Part shown: in pieces, positions 59,918-64,000 of the stretch
Numbering within the stretch: position 1 is the first letter of the stretch
Layout of the letters: every line of letters begins with the position of its first letter
The notes under the pieces: model-generated
Database searches by the model: none
What the model was told of the DNA's origin: nothing
The model's input: only the letters and a program-made list of their open reading frames with translations
Position numbers and translations under genes: made by a program
Source of the DNA: Larix kaempferi
Taxonomy: Eukaryota; Streptophyta; Pinopsida; Pinales; Pinaceae
Direction: 5' to 3'
Assembly: GCA_027924585.1 (NCBI GenBank)
Contig: BSBM01000965.1
Coordinates: 2,542,001-2,606,000, forward strand
DNA: 64,000 bases

Positions 59918-62332
59918 ATGGTGTGAGGTCCTACTCTCCACCAGTCTCGTCGGTTGGCTGGTTTACCAGCCGCTGAAGTTAAACGTCGTGTTCAAAGGGG
60001 ATGCCAGAAGGCTCTCTCTAATTCTTATGATTCTTTTGACACGCTTCGCACTGACATTATCACTGGTCATTTTGGCATGGGAGAAATCCCTACAACTCCA
60101 TTGGGTAGAGTTGAATATTCTTCTGCTCCTCCTACTCCTAAAGAGGCATGGGGGGACGACCCACAACACGAGACCCAACCTAGTTTGTTTGGGCCGGATC
60201 CACCCGAGGACGACCCGTTCGATCCTTCGAATCCACATAATTTCCTATATGCGATGCTAGAGTCACATGTTAACACAGGTCCTATGACCAAAAGTACCTC
60301 TTTCTCTTATGGTATGCCTGATCTGAACATAGTTAGTACTTCCACTACGTCTGGTAGTCATGCTAGCACTAATCATGGTGTTGGAAACACTGCACTCACT
60401 GGCGTCACTACCCTAGCTAGGGGAACTGCACCTTCTATTCATACACATCTATATAGGACAGGCTACATTCCTCCAAACATTCCAAATTTGGGAGGAAGAC
60501 CGCCTCCTAGGACTACCCCTCATGGTGGGAATACTGTTCACAATACAGCTCACATTCCATGACATAATACACATGCTTCTACACGTCAACCCAGGACCAC
60601 GTTTTCTAATGCTAACAATCCTCCTAATACCGGGGGTGGAAACATACAATATACTTTTACATCTGCTCCTGCTACTAGTAACACTCATGTAGGGGGTGGG
60701 AATATACCTTACACTTATGGTCACAACACGATTGCTCCTGCTACTAGTAATGCTTATGCTGGGGGAGGGAATATACCCTATAATTATGGTTACCATACAA
60801 CTGCTCCCACCACCAATAGTACTTATGCAGGGGGTGGGAACATACCTCACAACTATGGTCATTACAATACATTTCCCGCTGCGAGTAATACTTATATGCC
60901 CCATAATTATGGTGGTGAACCTTACTATAATACAGTCAGTGTTGGCCCTTATTACAACCCACCTCATTACGGTGCTCGTAATACATATATACCTGCTTAT
61001 CCTCACACGGGTTAGGTTGGAGGAGGTTATCATCCTTATGGTCATGGTCATGTTCATGTTCAATCCTATCCTTCAGGTCCGTACAATCAACCTTTTATGG
61101 GAGCTTATAATCAAGCTTTATAGCCACAGCTCCTGTTCCTTGCTCAATTGAATCTTCCAGATCTTTCGAAACTCATAAATGATCCGGTGTGTCATGATCC
61201 TTCTTGGCCTCCAGTCCCTACCAAGCTCCCTTCGGACATTCCCAAGTTTGAGGGGAAGGGTGGTGAGGATCTGGGTGATCATGTTACGAATTTTCACCTT
61301 TGGTGCTCATCAAACTCATTAAATCACGATTCTGTCCATTTGAGACTATTTCAACACACCCTCACGGGGGCAGCTGCGAAATGTTATGTTGCGTTGCGTG
61401 GGGGAATGTATAGGGGTTTCAATGAGATAGCTTTGGTTTTCCTGGATCACTTCCAGCTGTCAGTTCGCTACGACACTGGAACTGAGATTTTGTCTACCTT
61501 CCGCTAGAATAAGGCCACACATATATTTGACCATGTTCAAGAGTGGCATCGACGGAAGAGGTTAGTGAAAGCCAACATTCCTCCAGAGTTCCTATTGGAA
61601 TGGTTTCTCAAGTCTTTTCTTCCATACATTTCTAAGGATGTTTTGATGTTCGGCATTACGACTGAGGAACAAGCAATATTAAAAGTCCAGCAGCTAGATT
61701 TTCTCTATGCTCAGTCTTGCATCCTTTATCACATTATTCCTGATGCACTGCGGTCACGACATGAGCCCAAGCCAGTTCCTGAACCACATGCCGATGGTAT
61801 TATTGGATCTGCCAGTAATCGACCCGTAGATTTGGTTGCTAATCAAATGCAAAAAATTTCTTTTAACCAATATGCTCCCGGACAGGTTCACACCTTGTCC
61901 ACTTCCACCCCATTATCCTATGTACATGCTATGAAATCGACAAACCCATCAGGTAACCAGCAACCTGGTGGTAAGAAGAAGGGGAGAAATAACCGTAAGG
62001 GTGGAAATAATGGGAACAATGGTATTAATCGTAATACTCCTCGAAAAGACAATGCCAACCCTCCTCAGGACAGTAGAAATGTTGGTGGGGACCGTAAACC
62101 TAGGCGTAAAGTGAAATTCCCTTGCAAGCTTTGTGGGGAAGATCATCTTACTCACTTGTGTCCTCGAATCAATGAAGCATCGAAGCATCTTGCATAGAGC
62201 CCGGCTGTGTTGAAAGATCCCCTTCCACAACATCAGAATATGGCTTTGAATGCTCCCGCTACTGGTTATGGGACTAATGATACATCAACGTCCACTACTC
62301 ATACCGGTAGTTCTGGATGCATGAATATGTAG
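59918..62332 (+). pseudogene. Tat-like element B Gag, one frame with scattered stops
   Basis: The most likely start is ATG 59918; its third codon is TGA, and the frame then runs SRRLAGLPAAEVKRRVQ and on. Further in-frame stops occur at 60560, about 61013, about 61121 and 61505, and the frame pauses at 62195 (TAG) before ending near 62332. Order: acidic N-terminal part (DPPEDDPFDPSNP), a His/Asn/Gly-rich repeat region (60632-60900), Gag core (LPSDIPKFEGKGGED, FHLWCSSNSL, HTLTGAAAKCY, YDTGTEILSTF), a basic region (KKKGRNNRKGG) and the knuckle CKLCGEDHLTHLC. Gag would package element RNA. It is better preserved than element A. Confidence 0.9.
60632..60900 (+). repeat. 69-bp (23-codon) repeat in element B Gag
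   Basis: GGGGGTGG(G)AA starts units near 60632, 60690, 60759 and 60828. They encode GGGNIPYNYG-like peptides followed by Thr/Ala/Asn-rich spacers. The reading frame is kept across all units. Confidence 0.85.
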
Positions 62333-63140
62333 TGTTGCTACTCGCCAGCGTGATTATGGTGCACCACAACCGAATATGGGGAATGACCGTCCTCCTCGTC
62401 TTGATACATATTTGCATATCGAGAATCCCACTACTATGTCGTGGATACCGAAAGGTGTTCTCAAGCGCTCTACGCATAATTTCAATGGTCGAGCCACCCA
62501 AAACTACTCTATTGTAGAAGATTTGGGTCAAACTCCGTGTGCCATGTCGGCTCGTGAGGTTTTACAAGTGTGTCCTTCTCAAAGGCATGCCCTTTTATGT
62601 GCTTTAGGATTTCAGGATGGGAGGAGTCCTAACATTATCAAGTTTGACACTACTAACATTCAACCTCGCTTACCTTACCATGTGGCTTTTCAAATCCATG
62701 TGGAGTGCCTTCAGAATTTCATCAAAAGAACAGTGGTTGATGAAGGTGCTTCTACGTCAGTGATGTCTTTATCTTGTTGGAAAGATCTTGGCTCTCCTCC
62801 CTTATCCAAGTCTATGACCATGCTCACTGCATTTGACGGTCTGTCATTTAACCCGCATGGTATTCTTCCTTCCCTTGTTGTCCGCTTGGGTGGGAAGCCC
62901 GTGCCTATTGAAGTCAAGGTGGTTCATTCACCCATTGACTACAACCTTCTCCTGGGTAGGAATTGGATTTACACTATGAAAGCGGTCATGTCCTCTGTAT
63001 TTGGAATTATTTGCTTTCCACATGAAGGCAAGTTTGTGACAATCGACCAGCTAGATTTTGTTAGTCCCTATTCCACAGCATCCACGGGACTTGTTGTCCC
63101 CCAAGTCAAAGATTCTCAGCCGGCAAGATTCACGCCCTGA
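62333..63140 (+). pseudogene. Tat-like element B protease region
   Basis: A frame change near 62330 leads into an open frame (62376-63140). It contains a segment shared with element A (QNYSIVEDLGQTPCAMS), the retropepsin site VDEGASTSVMS and YNLLLGRNWIY. It would cleave the Gag-Pol precursor. The frame ends at 63140 and continues only weakly; RT is not seen before the minus-strand Gag fragment at 63303. Confidence 0.9.
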
Positions 63141-63302
63141 TTCTAATTTGCTGCAAGATTCCATTGTTGGTTTACATTTGGATTAGCGTTTTGGTTCTGG
63201 TTCTGCACCGGTTGCTGCACCTAATTCTGTATTGGCTGCTGTGCCTGGTTCTGCAACTACGAAACATTCCCTTCCTGCCATCGTGCAATCAACGGCAGGA
63301 AG

Positions 63303-64000
63303 TTATCCACTATATGGTTTGTAACAAAGAAAAATGTACACTGTGTCTACAGTAGTGGACAATTGTGCTGATAATGTCCCCATACTGCATAGTGATAGCA
63401 CTGAATAGGTCCACGACCTCCTCATCCTCCACCACGTCCACCTTGGAATCCTCCATGGAATTCGCCCTGCTGTGGGTACTGCGGTTGGTTGTACTACTGC
63501 TGAATCAAAGCTGGTTGCATGCCTTGCCCTTGTGGCGCATATTGTGGTTGTTGAATGTATTGTGGCTGTTGTGGAGCCATTTTCATCATAGCATATTGGG
63601 GCACAAACTGTTGTGATTGCTGTTGCGTTACAAACTGTACCAGCGGTTGAGGTAGCGGATGGGCTACCTGTGGCTGCGAATGTTGTACGGCACAATGGTC
63701 ATCCTTTACATAGAATGCATCGTACATTCTCTCATGAAGCAACCCATATGCCCGACAATCTTTGTCATCATGTCCCACCGATTTACAGAAGGTGCAATAG
63801 AGATTCATCCGCTTAGTGACCATGTTCTGCTCATATGGGCATTCTTCATGGTGGTTCTGTTGTTGCAGCAACACCCCCCCAAAATTTTGTACATATTGGG
63901 GCCCCTCCTTTCGTTTTTTGTAGAAAGTTTGCCTTAAGAAGCTATCCCAGCCGTTATCTGTGTTTTTCAACATAAAATCCTGTTTCCCAACTGAACATCT
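63303..64000 (-). pseudogene. Gag fragment of another LTR element, minus strand
   Basis: The frame 63973-63494 encodes a Gln/Pro-rich protein with the knuckle CTFCKSVGHDDKDC and QPQYIQQPQYAPQGQG repeats. Continuing left past a stop, a Gly/Arg-rich stretch (FHGGFQGGRGGG) and a second, damaged knuckle (CYHYAVWGHYQHNC, one Cys replaced by His) follow. This looks like the C-terminal half of a gypsy-type Gag. It lies opposite to element B and is probably a separate insertion; its upstream part is outside the window. Confidence 0.8.

Noticed and set aside
63164-63355. Short Leu-rich plus-strand ORF after element B protease
   Set aside because: It is out of frame with Pol, lacks motifs and runs into the minus-strand Gag fragment.

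Overview
The window looks like intergenic heterochromatin from a large, repeat-rich plant nuclear genome. The support is plant-type LTR retrotransposons (Ty1/copia; Ty3/gypsy chromovirus; Ty3/gypsy Tat-like), primer-binding sites matching plant initiator tRNA-Met, CCCTAAA-related repeats and long AT-rich non-coding stretches. A gymnosperm is my best guess but the sequence does not prove it. I found no host protein gene, rRNA, tRNA or CRISPR array. Every coding region I can support is a retroelement gene or its remnant, most broken by stops and frameshifts.

Layout. 1-4990: right end of a minus-strand LTR element (internal part, PBS, 1385-bp LTR) inserted into a copia element. 4991-7999: the rest of that copia element (end of RT plus RNase H, long repetitive 3' UTR, PPT, LTR). 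8000-9680: minus-strand copia gag-protease fragment with PBS and LTR remnant. 9681-19423: four copies of a 2.02-kb gypsy-type LTR. Copies 1 and 2 flank a 2.4-kb internal region with an unrecognised ~850-codon reading frame; copies 2, 3 and 4 lie head to tail with 8-nt spacers. 19646-20338: broken reading frame with 14-residue repeats. 20339-22180: little except a 39-bp tandem repeat. 22180-38010: telomere-like G-rich DNA, a (CT)n/CCCTAAC compound array, then G-rich DNA again; a copia element (23565-32898) is inserted in the array and itself carries two solo LTRs. 38011-39658: nothing recognised. 39659-49342: degenerate minus-strand chromovirus with a solo LTR in gag-pol and a short, young ORF-bearing LTR element inside its right LTR. 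49343-57626: Tat-like gypsy element A. 57627 to about 63300: related element B. 63303-64000: minus-strand gag fragment of a further element.

The region is an archive of nested insertions. Target-site duplications readable by eye order several events: CATGG (one side), CTCTC, GCCAA, AAAGT, TTTGA and TTTTC. Most promising for novelty are the unknown ORF between the 2-kb LTRs, the tandem LTR run with conserved spacers, the ORF-bearing 1.88-kb element, and the strand-switching telomere-like/CT array. All coordinates and divergence counts were made by eye.
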